Shown here: piece after piece, positions 37,116-48,890 of the stretch
Numbering within the stretch: the stretch's first letter is position 1
How the letters are laid out: each line of letters begins with the position of its first letter
Source of the DNA: Tubiluchus corallicola
Taxonomy: Eukaryota; Priapulida; Priapulimorpha; Priapulimorphida; Tubiluchidae
Reading direction: 5' to 3'
Length of the DNA stretch: 64,000 bases
Assembly (NCBI GenBank): GCA_030141605.1
Contig: JAQGDQ010000034.1
Location: 124,001-188,000, forward strand
The notes under the pieces: generated by a model
The model's database searches: none
What the model saw: only the letters and a program-made list of their open reading frames with translations
What the model was told of the DNA's origin: nothing
Translations under genes and position numbers: made by a program

Positions 37116-38653
37116 ACAGTCAACTACGATTAGAACACTTGACATACCCTGGTGGTCTAAGTAGTACTTATCACAAATCAGAAACTATCACAAATGAATC
37201 TTATGATGAGATACAATTGTCAGATAAATTTTATAGAAGAAAAAGCCAACCTGTAAGAATTAACATGTTTAGTGAGCGTAGACAATCATTGCGACTATTA
37301 CAACTGTTTTCAATACTATAAATGAAGCCAAAAAAGGAATAATTAGTACACTGATGATACTAAAATGTAAACGCGTAACTGGAAGAAATTGCCGAAAAAA
37401 TTACCTGATCTATGAGATTCGGAAAAAACATTATAATACAGTAATCAATTAGTCTAAGTCTACATAATAAAAACAACAGCAGTAAGCATTATAATAAAAA
37501 ACACAATTTCTACAATCTGAATGTCATACCTGAGATTAATTTTTTTGCATTGTAGTGCAATTTCTTCTATTTACGTCTACGTTTATTTTGACAATTTAAA
37601 TTCCAAACTGTTGATTTGTAAAGAAACTTTGTTCCTTTACATTTTAGTATAATCAGTGTACTAATTTATTCCTTTTGTGGCTTGATTTATAGTATTGAAA
37701 ACGGCTGTAATAATTGAAAAGATTGTCTACTCTTCACATAATTCACTAATATGCTTGTTATCCTTGTTCAGGGCTACCAACCTTTAAGTCACAATCACTG
37801 CGATGAACAATGCAAGCGAAAACGTAGAATTGACAAAGTGTGTCAGATGATTCCACAGGATATCATAAAGAAACATGAACGCTTCAAATACTTCATAAAA
37901 GTGGACGATCGTCATAAGCTCGTGTACTGTATGGTGCCTAAAGTTGGATCTAGCAATTGGCTAAGAACTTTAATAGCAGTTAATGTCAATGATTCAAACA
38001 CTTCGCCAGAAAACGTTTCATTCTCGGCTGCTCATCTCGACTTTCGCAAGTACGGCATAAGGCACCTTTCTAGTTACCCGTATAAGAGGCGGCGAGAAAT
38101 TTTAAACACTTACTTCAAATTTGTGTTTGTAAGAAATCCTTACGAGAGAGTACTATCGGCATATCGTTGTATGTTCACAGAAAAATACGTTGATGAAAAG
38201 CAGCAAAAACTTAGAGAAATATTAGCTAAGTGGTACAAACATAAAGACTACGATAAGCCTTCAGACAAAATAAACATAACGTTTCCTGAATTTCTCTTTT
38301 ATTTATCTGATCCAAAAATCAGGATTTATGACCCTCTGACAGTTGAACGCTCATCTCGTCTTGGGAACATGAATCCACACTGGACGCCATTTTTTGAACT
38401 TTGCAATCCATGCCTTGTTAAATATGACTTTATAGGCAAGCATGAAACAATGAACGAAGATGCTGCTGCCGTGTTAGCACAAGTTGGTTTAGAAAATGTC
38501 AAATTTCCAAGAATTAGAGACAATCAATATGGACCCAGCAGTGAGTATCTACGGCAGTACTACACTGATATCAAGCCAATGGTTATGAGGTCGTTGGAAA
38601 TGCTGTATAATATTGACTTTGACATGTTCAAGTATGAAAAAGTGGCAACATAA
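37116..38653 (+). CDS. Carbohydrate sulfotransferase, HNK-1/CHST8-14 family (copy 2)
   Basis: Catalytic exon 37772-38653 has exactly the length of copy 1's (882 nt, phase 0 start) and the same motifs: PKVGSSNWLRTLIAVN, VRNPYERVLSAYR, NPHWTPFFELCNPCLVKYDF and IGKHETMNEDAA. A likely stem exon is 37116-37252 (acceptor TTATTTGACAG, donor GTAAGA), encoding SQLRLEHLTYPGG through FYRRKSQP. It enters in phase 1 and leaves in phase 0, just like exon 2 of copy 1. No ATG/membrane-anchor exon of its own was found. Joining exon 1 of copy 1 (33045-33186, phase 1) to these gives 1161 nt, 386 residues in frame, so an alternatively spliced shared anchor is plausible. Otherwise its first exon was missed. Golgi sulfotransferase; acceptor sugar unknown. 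Confidence 0.88.
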
Positions 38654-38929
38654 GCACTTATAAGATTCGTACTAGTCTTGTGATAGCCTCTTAATTTTTA
38701 CAAACATTTTGCAAGTGCTTAAAAAGAAAATTAGTATTGGTAAAGTTACTGCACTTACTTGGTGCAGTTTAATATTTATCAATATCTCATTTCACTGAAA
38801 CACCATCACACTTTTGTAGGCGTCTACAAGAAATAAGGTTTCATAAAGTTAACAAAATGCGTGCAAAAGGTGTACTACTTTATTTGGTACCAATTAATTT
38901 AAGAAAACGATCAAAATAGTTTCTAATTG

Positions 38930-39115
38930 CTCTAACGCTATTACTTTCCACCAATTCGAGTTCACCTCTGACAACATTGCTGATTAGCTCTCTCCACATA
39001 TGTCTATCTCTCACCTTCACCATACTCCTGCAGTGATCCCACCTCAACTAGATCCATCCTCCGAGTTGTTGGTCTTCCTTGTCTTCTCAAACAAAATGAC
39101 TTCTCACAGTGAACA
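38930..39115 (-). pseudogene. Tail of a non-LTR retrotransposon ORF2
   Basis: Minus strand reads a degraded end of a non-LTR pol: a WI/LRWDH segment, then VKVRDRHMWRELISNVVRGE, resembling the usual DRxxWR ending. In-frame stops are present. It lies downstream of sulfotransferase copy 2 in opposite orientation. Confidence 0.5.
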
Positions 39116-39654
39116 ATCTGCATGAAAAATATGCCCTCCACAGGTTTTTGTGGAGCTTATAGAATCCTGGTAGAATAATAGGAATGACTCGTGTTGGAAT
39201 GCCACATTTCTACAGAACAAATTGGATTGTTTTGCTTCCTCTCCTGCTGATCCTGAGTAGCCTCAAAAACGACAATGCGGTCCCTTTCTGTTTTCTTCAA
39301 GATCAAAGATTTTGACACATAGATGACAATATGAAAGATAGTTTTCTCCATCCAGCGTGACTAGATATCTCCACTGCATGTAGTCATCAGATTTGTGTTA
39401 CCTTGAGGTAGTGACTTGCTTCAGCATTCTTCCGCTTCAGTCCTTCCAGCCCATCTTGTAGACTATCCTTTGAATTTGCCACCAAGGTCGTATCACCCGC
39501 ATATTAAGGATTAAAGATCTTTCGGGCACCAATCACGATTCCATCATTCCAGTCTTCCAATGTCTCACACTTGAAATTGTACAGGACAGGATTGTACATT
39601 TACTAACGATTGGATATGTTAAAAAAATGGGTCAAGGATTGAATTAGGACCTGT

Positions 39655-39770
39655 CGTGATCACCGAGGCAGAATATAGAGTACTGGTCATGGCATTCGTC
39701 TTCCTATCAGCAAAACGTGTCATTTCAAATCCGGCTTTATCGTAATTCCTTTCTTTCGGACAAGTTTGGT
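39655..39770 (+). repeat. tRNA-derived SINE fragment
   Basis: A-box-like TACTGGTCATGGCATTCG at about 39681 and B-box-like CATTTCAAATCCGGC at 39721 with near-normal tRNA spacing. No complete tRNA. Confidence 0.5.
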
Positions 39771-39774
39771 TTCA

Positions 39775-39872
39775 AAATTTAATACTTGTAGTTTCATTTA
39801 TTATCAATAATCTTCTAACTACGTTTATACTTGTGGTTTCATTTATTGTCAATAATCTTGTAACTAAGTTTC
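39775..39872 (+). repeat. ~50 bp tandem duplication
   Basis: Two adjacent copies of a sequence containing ACTTGTAGTTTCATTTATTA or ACTTGTGGTTTCATTTATTG, then TCAATAATCTT and TAACTA. Noncoding. Confidence 0.85.
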
Positions 39873-42800
39873 TTTATAATAATAACAATCATGACTAAGG
39901 TTTTTAATGCGTGTAAAGGGTTATTCAGATTTGTATTGTGTTGTTATGGATACTAGTATCAGTTAGATTATCATACTTGTGTTATCGTTTAATTAATAAT
40001 GAAAATAAATACGTTTATTCATAAATAATTTTAGTGCTTGGTTTTTGCTTTTTTATCATTCCTACCCGAGTATAGCTGTCTCGCTGCGAAAATAAAAAAA
40101 TTCACAGACTCTTTTTGGCAAATCCTTGCGTTTTTTAATAATTGCTTACTGTGTGACAATGTCATGGAACATTCAGAATATGATGATTAGGACATTATCC
40201 ACTTTTAATTTATATTAACTCGCTATGTACACAGAACTCGCGTAGTAGACACTTGAAGTACGGACCTTGAAAGTGGTATGGTGAGCGCTGACCTCTGTTA
40301 AAGGGTGAAGGACATGGACTGGTCAGTAGCCAGTTTTTCGATTGCAGTTCGTTTCCTAATAGTTTTTCACAATTAAACTCGAAATTTTCTTCACAAGTAT
40401 TGAAATGCTGGAGTTTTTTTAAGGGATCCCGAGATAAGAGCCAAAATGTATAACGTTGAATATCTTTAAAACTATAATAACTCGAGTTACAAAATTTGAG
40501 GTATACCTGGACCAGGGGCTGAGACAAAAGTGTAGATACAAATAAAAAATAAAAAACCTCGAACTGTTTACAGATCCGAGAAAGAAACTAAAATATGAAA
40601 ATTAGCGCAAACGGCTTTGTCCGTCAAGTCATAACATAAATAACTCCAAAGCTACAGTACGCAGAGTCACGAAATTTCAAGATAGTCACCGGCATCGTGC
40701 ATGCTGGTTAACCACGCTTGAGCGTAAAAATCCACAAGTATTCACATAAGTTAACCATACTCGACCAGCTACAAATAGGTTCATGGCGTTACGAGCGCCG
40801 ATTTGGGTCTAAATTCGTTCAGTCTTTTTTTTGTAAATTTCAGTAAAAGTACGATCACGCTTATTGGACTGTTTATGGTGAAATACTAGTATGCTTATTA
40901 ACATTTGTTACTGTGTTGCTTCTCAAGGACTGAAGTACTTCTCGTCAATATACAGTAAAGCGCCATTAATTCATTAGACCTTGCCCTGCATTGTTTATTG
41001 AAAGCTTGGAAGCTCAATCTAGCTTTTTTTACACTAAAGATCATTTTGCGCAGTTGTGATTTTATTTAGGAATCAACAATTATCCGCTAAAAGAATAATC
41101 AGAATTGAACCAACGAATAAATGGAATCAGAAAGAGATTATTCATTACATTTGAAAGAGAACTCACTCTGCTTCTCCCACGCATTTAATATGCTTATGAA
41201 CGCGTGTCTGACAACTCCAATCATGATAAATATATGAATTAAGAAATCAATGTAAATGTAAATTATGAGATGAACTCTGTATCAGTTAGGAGAAGTTTGG
41301 TCCACATTGATTTGTACTTCCGAGACAGGTATAATTCTGTAAATAAGTCGAGGATAATTCGAAACTCATTAGTAACGTCCGCCAGCAGTGACGGGGAATG
41401 GTATCTGGTCGGTCGAGTGCCCAGCAGGCGTTACGCTATTGTTCTAAATTGATGAAGATGTTGTCAGAATGTGAATTGGGTGCCTGGTCGCCGGCTGACC
41501 TGGGAATGATTAACGAGGGTCGATAGTCGGACCACGGGTTTTAAGACAGTGACACCCCAGGACTCTGTCCCGGTGACAGAAGAGGGTAAAAAAGCGCTTA
41601 GGAGTCAAGATGCTCATATGGTTAAAGTAACGATGCGTTCAGGAGTCGGGTATAGCAAGGCCACCAGGTGCATTATGACACATGACGGAGAGGTTTCATA
41701 AGGGGGCTGGGGGGTACGACAGAGAGACAGGGCTTTCTGGTCGATGGCAAGCAAGTGACAAGGTGTGGACTCTCTATCGTACATTCTGAAGGTAGGGACT
41801 AAACTTTCTATTGCTATCAGCGTAGATGTCTTCTGAGCAGTTGGATCGAGTTAACCTCTAAGGCACATATAATAGCTCATACTAGATTGGCCAGTCCCAC
41901 AGAAAAATGTTTTTATTTATCATGTTTCCTTGGTAATGCAAATATAAGTGTATTCAATTATTGGCAGATATTCATTGTTGTTAAAGGAACCGTTGTTATG
42001 AAATTGATTGTAATCTTGACGAAACAAATTGTACAACATATTATTAACGCGATTAACGCGATAACATGTTAATCGATTATTATATCATATCGCGAACCGA
42101 GTTAAATTGTAATTGTTACCGATGTTTAGTATTTTCGAAACCCGTTTAATTAATAAACTCCATTTACATTTGTTAATAAAAGTGTCTGCGTTAGTTTACA
42201 ATTAAGAATCATTTAAAGATTGTTGGAGTTCTGTAAATACACTATCTGTTACACGAATCGGGCACGGAACATTCTCACACTGAAACAGCTTATTGCGGAG
42301 CCGTGCTAGAAAACTACATAGGTAAAGATCTACCTCACAGCGCGCGTATCTCGTGGTTTGAGGTCGCTCTGTATTTAGCAATGCCATTCCGACCCAGCAT
42401 AGGCTCTCGTAGTCCCAGATTAATTATTTCATTAATTACGTAATTAGCAGCTAATACTACCATTGTATAACACATTACGAAAATTGCGTGTTTGCTTTAT
42501 TTACAGCCGTGATGAAACATACCAAAGCAAGTTTACTAAAAACAGGACAGAAACGACTCCGACATGTTAAAAGATATGCTCATTTTTAAGAGGATAGTAA
42601 GAAGCTGATTATAGTCTTTCATTAAAGATTTCTATCGACGAATGAATCAAATAAGTAATGGTGCACAGATGTTTAGCTCGACCGGTTTACTGTTGTAGAC
42701 GATGCTTACAAACACGAGGTATACCTTCTATTTAAAATTCGTACTCTTACACAGTGAGCGCAAGCTTTTATAAAAGTGACGAGTAATTGTAAAAAGCAAA

Positions 42801-42955
42801 TTATTATATCAAAAGTATAGCTGAAACAATGGAGAATCTACAAAGCCCTCAAAATTTAGTGCGGACGCAAAACCTGCAATCTTGATGGCAAGAGCAGAGA
42901 CTCGAAGAAGCCAACATCCTCAATGCAAATGTCTCTTTAAAGCACAAGGAAAGCA
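39873..42955. other. Spacer with a GC-richer patch
   Basis: No gene supported. The interval 41380-41870 is clearly richer in G and C than its surroundings, has no long open frame, and ends abruptly in AT-rich sequence; it may be an unrecognised mobile element or old LTR. Confidence 0.4.
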
Positions 42956-43270
42956 TTTCATAAAAAACTTAAAATAGTCATCTGGAAATATTGTGCCACT
43001 TACATGCTGTTCTATTGCATGGAGGGCTTGCGTTAGCAGTAACGCTTTATAAAAGTAGTAAACTTAAATTCCCGCGTTGACCGTTAGGACCAGCCATTTA
43101 GACAGAAAGTCATTTGAAACAATTTAGATAACACTGCGCAAAGTTTGAAAAAAATAATCAGAACATTCGCAGCACACTCTTTGCTAACTAAGCAAAAGTT
43201 TAAATTACTTTATATTGTCAGTAAGACCAACAACGTGTTTTTGGTGATTCATTGGTGCACACTATCAAAG
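42956..43270 (+). repeat. Old dispersed repeat, copy A
   Basis: Similar in order and orientation to 51890-52165: blocks CACTTACATGCTGTTCTATTG/CACTTATATGCTGTCTTATTG type, then CAAAGTTTGAAAAA-like, CGCAGC, and CTAAGCAAAAGT followed by AAATTACTT. Roughly two-thirds to three-quarters identical by eye. Noncoding. Confidence 0.7.
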
Positions 43271-44019
43271 CAGTGCCTTTTTACCAAGTGGCGCGAACAT
43301 TTTATACATTTAAGAATTTTCTATTATAATTTTCAATAATTCTTTCAAAAAGGTAACCGTAGTGGTAAGAAATATAACTTAGCTACATGAGGCTTCCACA
43401 CTAAATTTTGAGGATATAACAGATTCCTTTTTGCTTCAGCAATACTTTGATGTGTAACAAATTGTTCTGTACGAGCAAATTATTCCTTATTTTTATGCCT
43501 TATTCACAGATGGTTTTGCACCTATATAAATTTTGGTGGTAGTGTAAAATTATGGAATAAAAGTAAGAAGAATTAGTGAACAACTCTTCGAAGGTCATTA
43601 TTTAACATGCCATAAGGTGAACCACTTTGTTGTTTTTGAAAGACACACAATCATTTTTAGAGTCCTAGCAAATTATGAAAATTTAGTAACCAAAACGTTC
43701 TCGAGCTCTAATTTTTATTGTTTCAATTTCTGTTTGAGGTGTCTCTAGGTAATAAAGACTTTTAAAAGTTTCAAAAGGACGATAAAATAATGAAAAAGAA
43801 TACAGTGACTTCCCTGTCAAATAACTTCACAGGAGGCTCTGGTAGCTTTTTCGGAAGTTTTCGTTAATTCACGACAAACGCTATGTCAAACTTTAATGTG
43901 TATTTTGATGAATTGGTTATATTTTTTCATGTGACACTGGCAAAATATAAGATACACAGAAAGGCATAAATTTAGTCTTTGTGTTTGTGAATGCATTAAT
44001 TGTGAGTTGTGAATTTTAG

Positions 44020-45628
44020 CTCTTCTGATAAAATTTGTGCTGAGGATACTTTTGTGGACGGCAATGACGATGTGTGTCATCTCGTCTTACAACAATACCG
44101 GTTCTTCCAAACGAAATAAAGAACGAGTGCAGATTTTAATATTTTTCAATAACGCTCAAAATCAGACCATTGTTCAAGAAAACCTTTACCAATGTATGAA
44201 GTCCATGACACGTCATGCTACCGGTGCGATAAAACTGCATTTTCTGGGAGATAAAGAAAGTGTGAACATTGCAGCTGATATCTTGAAAAAAGTGTGGCAC
44301 ACGACACCCCATGCAGCATCTTTGCAGTACGAGGTAATGATACTGTATTGGTCGTAGGTGAAGCATTTTTACTGAACAAGATGAAGTTGTCTATTCACAA
44401 GATAATGGTTTTACAGTGAAGTTTTTACACTGACAATCGGTGATCTATATCTGAGCAAATACTCTTGCTGTGCTGCTCGTAATATTAGTCACACCACTTT
44501 GTACCAATTTTGAGTCAAAAATTCCTGAATCAATTTTGAATCAAAATGTATTCGTTTTTTGGCACATTTGACGATATATATACAATTGCCACACATGTTT
44601 AAAGAACCATATAAGATTAATTTAAATTTAAATTTTTGCAGTTTATTACGTTAATGCTAATGTGTATTCCGGGTATTCATAACATTAATTTGTTAGAGTA
44701 ATCTTTTTTGTGACTTTATTATAAAACACGTAAAATACAAACGCTATCATTTCCAATCATTATTAATAAAAGGAGTAAAATACTAATTAAACGTTGCTAA
44801 TTAATAAAAACTAATATTCTAATAAATGGTTCCACATTTAGTAAATTATATACTTGTATCTGAAGTCATCTCCAGATAGTTCTTACAAGAGTGTTTTGCA
44901 CATTCAAATAAAAACATTTAGATTTTGTTCTTCATTTTCAGACTGAGCTTCACGACGCATGGAAAGTCATATATGACGCCATTGATGACGTCAGATACTT
45001 GCGAGAAATCTTCAAAAGTCGCCTCAGGCACTACAAGCTTTTCGATGATTACTACTACTTTATTCCATTTGTCATTTATAAAATACTGAGTGTAGAAAAG
45101 ATTATAAAGATTGACATTGACACCAAAATACTGGCGGATATTCGATTATTGTGGCAACATTTCTACGCTTTTGACAATCAAATGCTCTTTGGTTTAGTCC
45201 CTGAACAGCAACCCACGTATTTTAAGCAATTTCTTCGATACAGACACTACACTGGAGATGATACTGTGGGTACGCCACTCCCTTATGGTCATCCAGGTTA
45301 CAACGGTGGTCTGTACTTGATGCATGTAGCTCGGATGGCCAGGTCGCGGGTTTACCAACACATCATTGAGGAAAATAACCTCAGATTACTAATGGACAAA
45401 TACATGTTTGAAATGCCACATTTGGGAGATCAGGACATATTTACGTTGCTGAACTTTGAATACCCGGAATTATTCCGTTCTCTGCCTTGTTCTTGGAATA
45501 GGCAGCTGTGCCGTATATATGCAAGGGAGAAATGGGTTACATCAGTTTTGTTCGACATGTACCACACATGCAAAGAACGCATTATGCTGTACCATGGTAA
45601 TTGCTATACAGCACTTCCGCCATCTTGA
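44020..45628 (+). CDS. XXYLT1: XXYLT1-like xyloside xylosyltransferase (GT8)
   Basis: Two coding exons: about 44020-44333 and 44942-45628 (intron 44334-44941, GT/AG, phase 0). The first begins after a likely acceptor (GAATTTTAG) and opens with a hydrophobic segment (LLIKFVLRILLWTAMTMCVI) that fits a signal anchor, so a 5' exon with the true ATG is probably missing. The first internal ATG is 44064 and would give 318 residues. GT8 features: VQILIFFNNAQNQ, IKIDIDTKILADI (DxD manganese site), GLVPEQQPTY, GYNGGLYLM, HLGDQDIFTLLNFEYPELF, and the XXYLT1-like ending LPCSWNRQLC and LYHGNC. Known XXYLT1 is an ER enzyme adding a second xylose to O-glucosylated EGF repeats (Notch). GXYLT is the alternative, less likely given the C-terminal signature. 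Confidence 0.9.
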
Positions 45629-46750
45629 TTCGGGTTACATCAGTTCTGTTCGACATGTGCCAGAGAAGTGATGAACGTATAACTGTTATACAGCGCTTTC
45701 GCCATCATGAAAACTATCTGACTGGGCCCGACCTGCACCCTAGTTTTGGGCTTCTTAAATTATTGGTTGTGTAACAAAATAGTTTCAATACAAGGTCATC
45801 AGCCACGGTAGGCCCCTCACAAACCGTTTTGAGAAGTTCATAAGATGCTTTACTGTGAAATGAATTTGGCCATTAATTTCATTCGCCATAAGGCGTTTCG
45901 AGTCATCGTTAACGCGGTAATTAGCATGTTTGTGCTTCATGTAGTGAGCAAGTCATTTATGTCATAAGAATTCATAACATTTATGAGAATGCTCTCAGAA
46001 ACACTAAAAAGCAATTTTTAAACGCGACATTTCACTAAAATAGCAGTTAGATACATGCATTGCCCAAACGGATTATGGCAAAATGTCTTACAATATTTAC
46101 ACAGAGTAAGGAGCATGTTGCAGATTATTATATACGCCTTATGGAAAATGGAAGACTCCTTGTGGCTTATGAATTATGACTTACGCCTTACGCCTTTCTT
46201 TGTGTGACACGGGCCTCATGTGGTTTTCGAACATATCGCCAACAGTTCCCTCATTCTTTAACAGTTCTTAATAGTAACTTGTGTAGGGCTATGCTAAAAC
46301 ATGAGATAAAAACTAAATATCAAGTACGTCATTAAAATGGAACAAATTTCACAAACGCATTAGTTTACATCATTTATGAGATTGTAATGAGACACTGATT
46401 TCAGCATTTAATTGTAAATGTCTTCGTTGTTTGTTTCTACTTTGTTTCTTTGAATGTCTTCGCATCTTACAAGCACAGGACAAGAAATGCCTCCACCCAT
46501 TACAATAACTGTATTGCAAACCTGCGAACCTGGAAAGACGACACCTTCCCATGGAGAATATTTACACTTACAAATGGGACAAAGTGTCTCGGCGTCAACT
46601 GCATAACCGAAGTCACACTTTAGACTACACTAGACACACAAGGGAGTGTTGACACTGGAGCTTTCTGGAAATATAAGAGAAAATGGAAGGAAGAAAACAA
46701 CAGGGGCAGTACGGTGTGAAAATTGAAAAAAAAATAAAATAGTGACAGAG
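45629..46750. other. Spacer downstream of the xylosyltransferase
   Basis: Contains the 3' UTR. A short passage of the last exon (TTACATCAGTTTTGTTCGACATGT and neighbours) recurs imperfectly at 45635-45700, a local duplication of about 70-80 bp including CTATACAGC and CGCCATC. Nothing else recognised. Confidence 0.5.
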
Positions 46751-46775
46751 CAAGAAAGAATAAAAAAACTGTTAT

Positions 46776-48890
46776 GTGAATTATTATGAACAGTTACGGC
46801 AAAATACTAATGAGAGTGATTTAGAAGAACAAATTAATTCAGTTATGCAAACAATAAAGCTAATAAATACTAGTAGAAAGATTAATGTGAGTAGGAAAGC
46901 TGTTGCAGAAGCACGAGAAGCAATAAGAACTTTGAAAAATAAGAAAGCAATGGATGACCAAGGGTGGTGTAATGAGATGACGAAAGCAGCAGAAAGTGAT
47001 TTGTTACAAAGTATAGTACACATGTTTAATGAGATACTAATAAGTGAAACAATACCAGAAGAACGGTTGGAAATGACAGTGAAATCTATTTATAAAAATA
47101 AAGGAAGCCGTAGTGAGCTAAAGAATAAGAGAGGCATTTTCCTCACCCGAAATATATCTAAATTATTTGAAAGAATACTATTGCAAAATTATTTGCCTGA
47201 GAGTCAGTGTGGAGGAAAAAAGGACGAGGTATAACTGGCAATTTATTTATTTTGTACAGGTATATTGAGTATTTTCATTACTATGGAAAATCAGTGCATG
47301 TAATTTTTACAGATGCAGAAAAATGCTTGACAAGTTGTGGTTACGAGATTGTATAAGTGACTTATGGAGACTTGGTGTAAATGAAAAATACTGTTCTGTT
47401 TGAACTAAATAAATATGCTGAACTGAAAATTAGTACACCGGTAGGACTAACAAAGAAATTCCGAATCGGAGAAACTGCACGACAAAGAACTGTGTGTGTG
47501 AAAGTTATAACTTTATATTTTAGGTGCTGCCATCTATTGATTAGTCACTTTAACATTTACTAGTTCAACTCACCCTTAGTACAATTGTTTGGTCCAGTGA
47601 ATATTCAAACTCACTGTATCTCCCCTATTTCACTGTAATGGGATATGTGAAGCCAAGTTTTTGCACAGTTCTCTACCTATATAAACTGGCTAGATTTCAC
47701 TGCTAGTCACTCTCTGTCTCAGGCAGTGCAGTCGTGCAACTCATGGGACACACTGTCTCTCTGTCACACATTCAGTGCTGTGCAGCAGTTGTGATCTTCA
47801 TTTTACTTGTGCATTTTACTGTGTATTTAGTGCAATAAATGCAATAAAAGTGTTTCAGTTTTGTGCCAACATGTAATCTTGTGTTTAGTTGTTTTCTACA
47901 AGTGTTCAATTTCAACTTCACAAATAACTTTCACAGTGTGGGGACTAGTTATGTGTTGCGCTAGCACAACCAGGTAAATAAAATGGGCAGGAAAAGAACT
48001 CTCGTTAATAAGTAATGATGTTGGATTGGATACCAGAATATATGTGGATGATATTCTTGGCTGTCATGATGAAAATGTAGTAATGAATGTGACAAAAATA
48101 TGTAGATTGATGGATGAAAAAGTTTAATTTTAGTAGTGAAAAATCGCAACAGTTGGTAATCACGCAAACTAGGAAGAGAAAAGAAGCAAGAAAGTGGAAC
48201 ATATGATATACGAAATTATGAATTCGAGTAGTTCTGACGATATACGGTTATTGTACAAGACAACGACGATTCCTAGTTTAATTTTCAATATGGCGGTTTC
48301 AATATAACAGAAACAAACTATGAAGAAATAGAAAGTTGGCAAAAGAAGCCCCAAGATGTATGATGAAGCAAAAAATGTCTACGGGTTATTGGGGCCTAAT
48401 GATGACTTGGGAAGTATGGCCATTGAGACAAATAATACATTAAATCTGAAAGTAAAAGAGATGCTAAAAAGGTGATGTTGAGTATGTGACAAAAACATTT
48501 CCAGAAGCTGGGGGACAGAAATTAGAGAAATTGCAAGTATGTATGATTTAGATATAAATGTTCAAAGAATGGAAAGCTTATTGAAGTCACAATGGAAAAA
48601 AGAAATTAAAAGAGCAGTTAAAAAGTATCTAGAAGTAGAAACTGTGAAAAAGTGTGATGATATGACAAAACTGAGATTTATGGAAGATAAGTGTGGAAAA
48701 TTGGGAATAGGCAATAAATTGTGATGGAGTGTGATGAAAAAACTGCGTGTGAAATTACTGAATGGAAATTAAATATGATCAAATTAAAGATTAATTATAA
48801 AAGAAATAAATGTAAGGATGATTTAATGTGTCCACTGTGTGTGAAAGAGTGTGATATGACTGAACATCTGTTCATGTAGTGAACGAAGAA
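46776..48890 (+). pseudogene. Non-LTR retrotransposon pol remnant, interrupted by a solo LTR
   Basis: Reverse transcriptase pieces in order: AVAEAREAIRTLKNKKA near 46895, FNEILISETIPEERLEMTV near 47020, NISKLFERILLQNYLPESQC near 47150, a FTDAEKC segment near 47310, and LFELNKYAELKISTPVGLTK near 47400. After the solo LTR follows the catalytic YVDDILGCHDENVVMNVTK near 48040. A degraded connector leads to a C-terminal CPLCVKECDMTEHLF zinc-knuckle-like motif near 48828. Many frameshifts and stops. The family resembles non-LTR elements known in several invertebrates; I do not assign a clade. Confidence 0.85.
47497..47935 (+). mobile_element. Solo LTR (439 bp) with 5 bp target duplication
   Basis: Begins TGTGAAAGTTAT and ends ATAACTTTCACA, a perfect 12 bp inverted terminus with TG...CA ends. 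GTGTG flanks both sides (47492-47496 and 47936-47940). Internally it has a TATA box (CCTATATAAA near 47678) and polyA signals (AATAAA near 47834), as expected of an LTR on the plus strand. Removing it and one GTGTG restores the reverse transcriptase reading frame across the junction. No internal retrotransposon sequence remains, so it arose by LTR-LTR recombination. Confidence 0.93.

Noticed and set aside
40210-40527. 105-codon minus-strand open frame downstream of the sulfotransferases
   Set aside because: No recognisable motif and no supporting splice sites.
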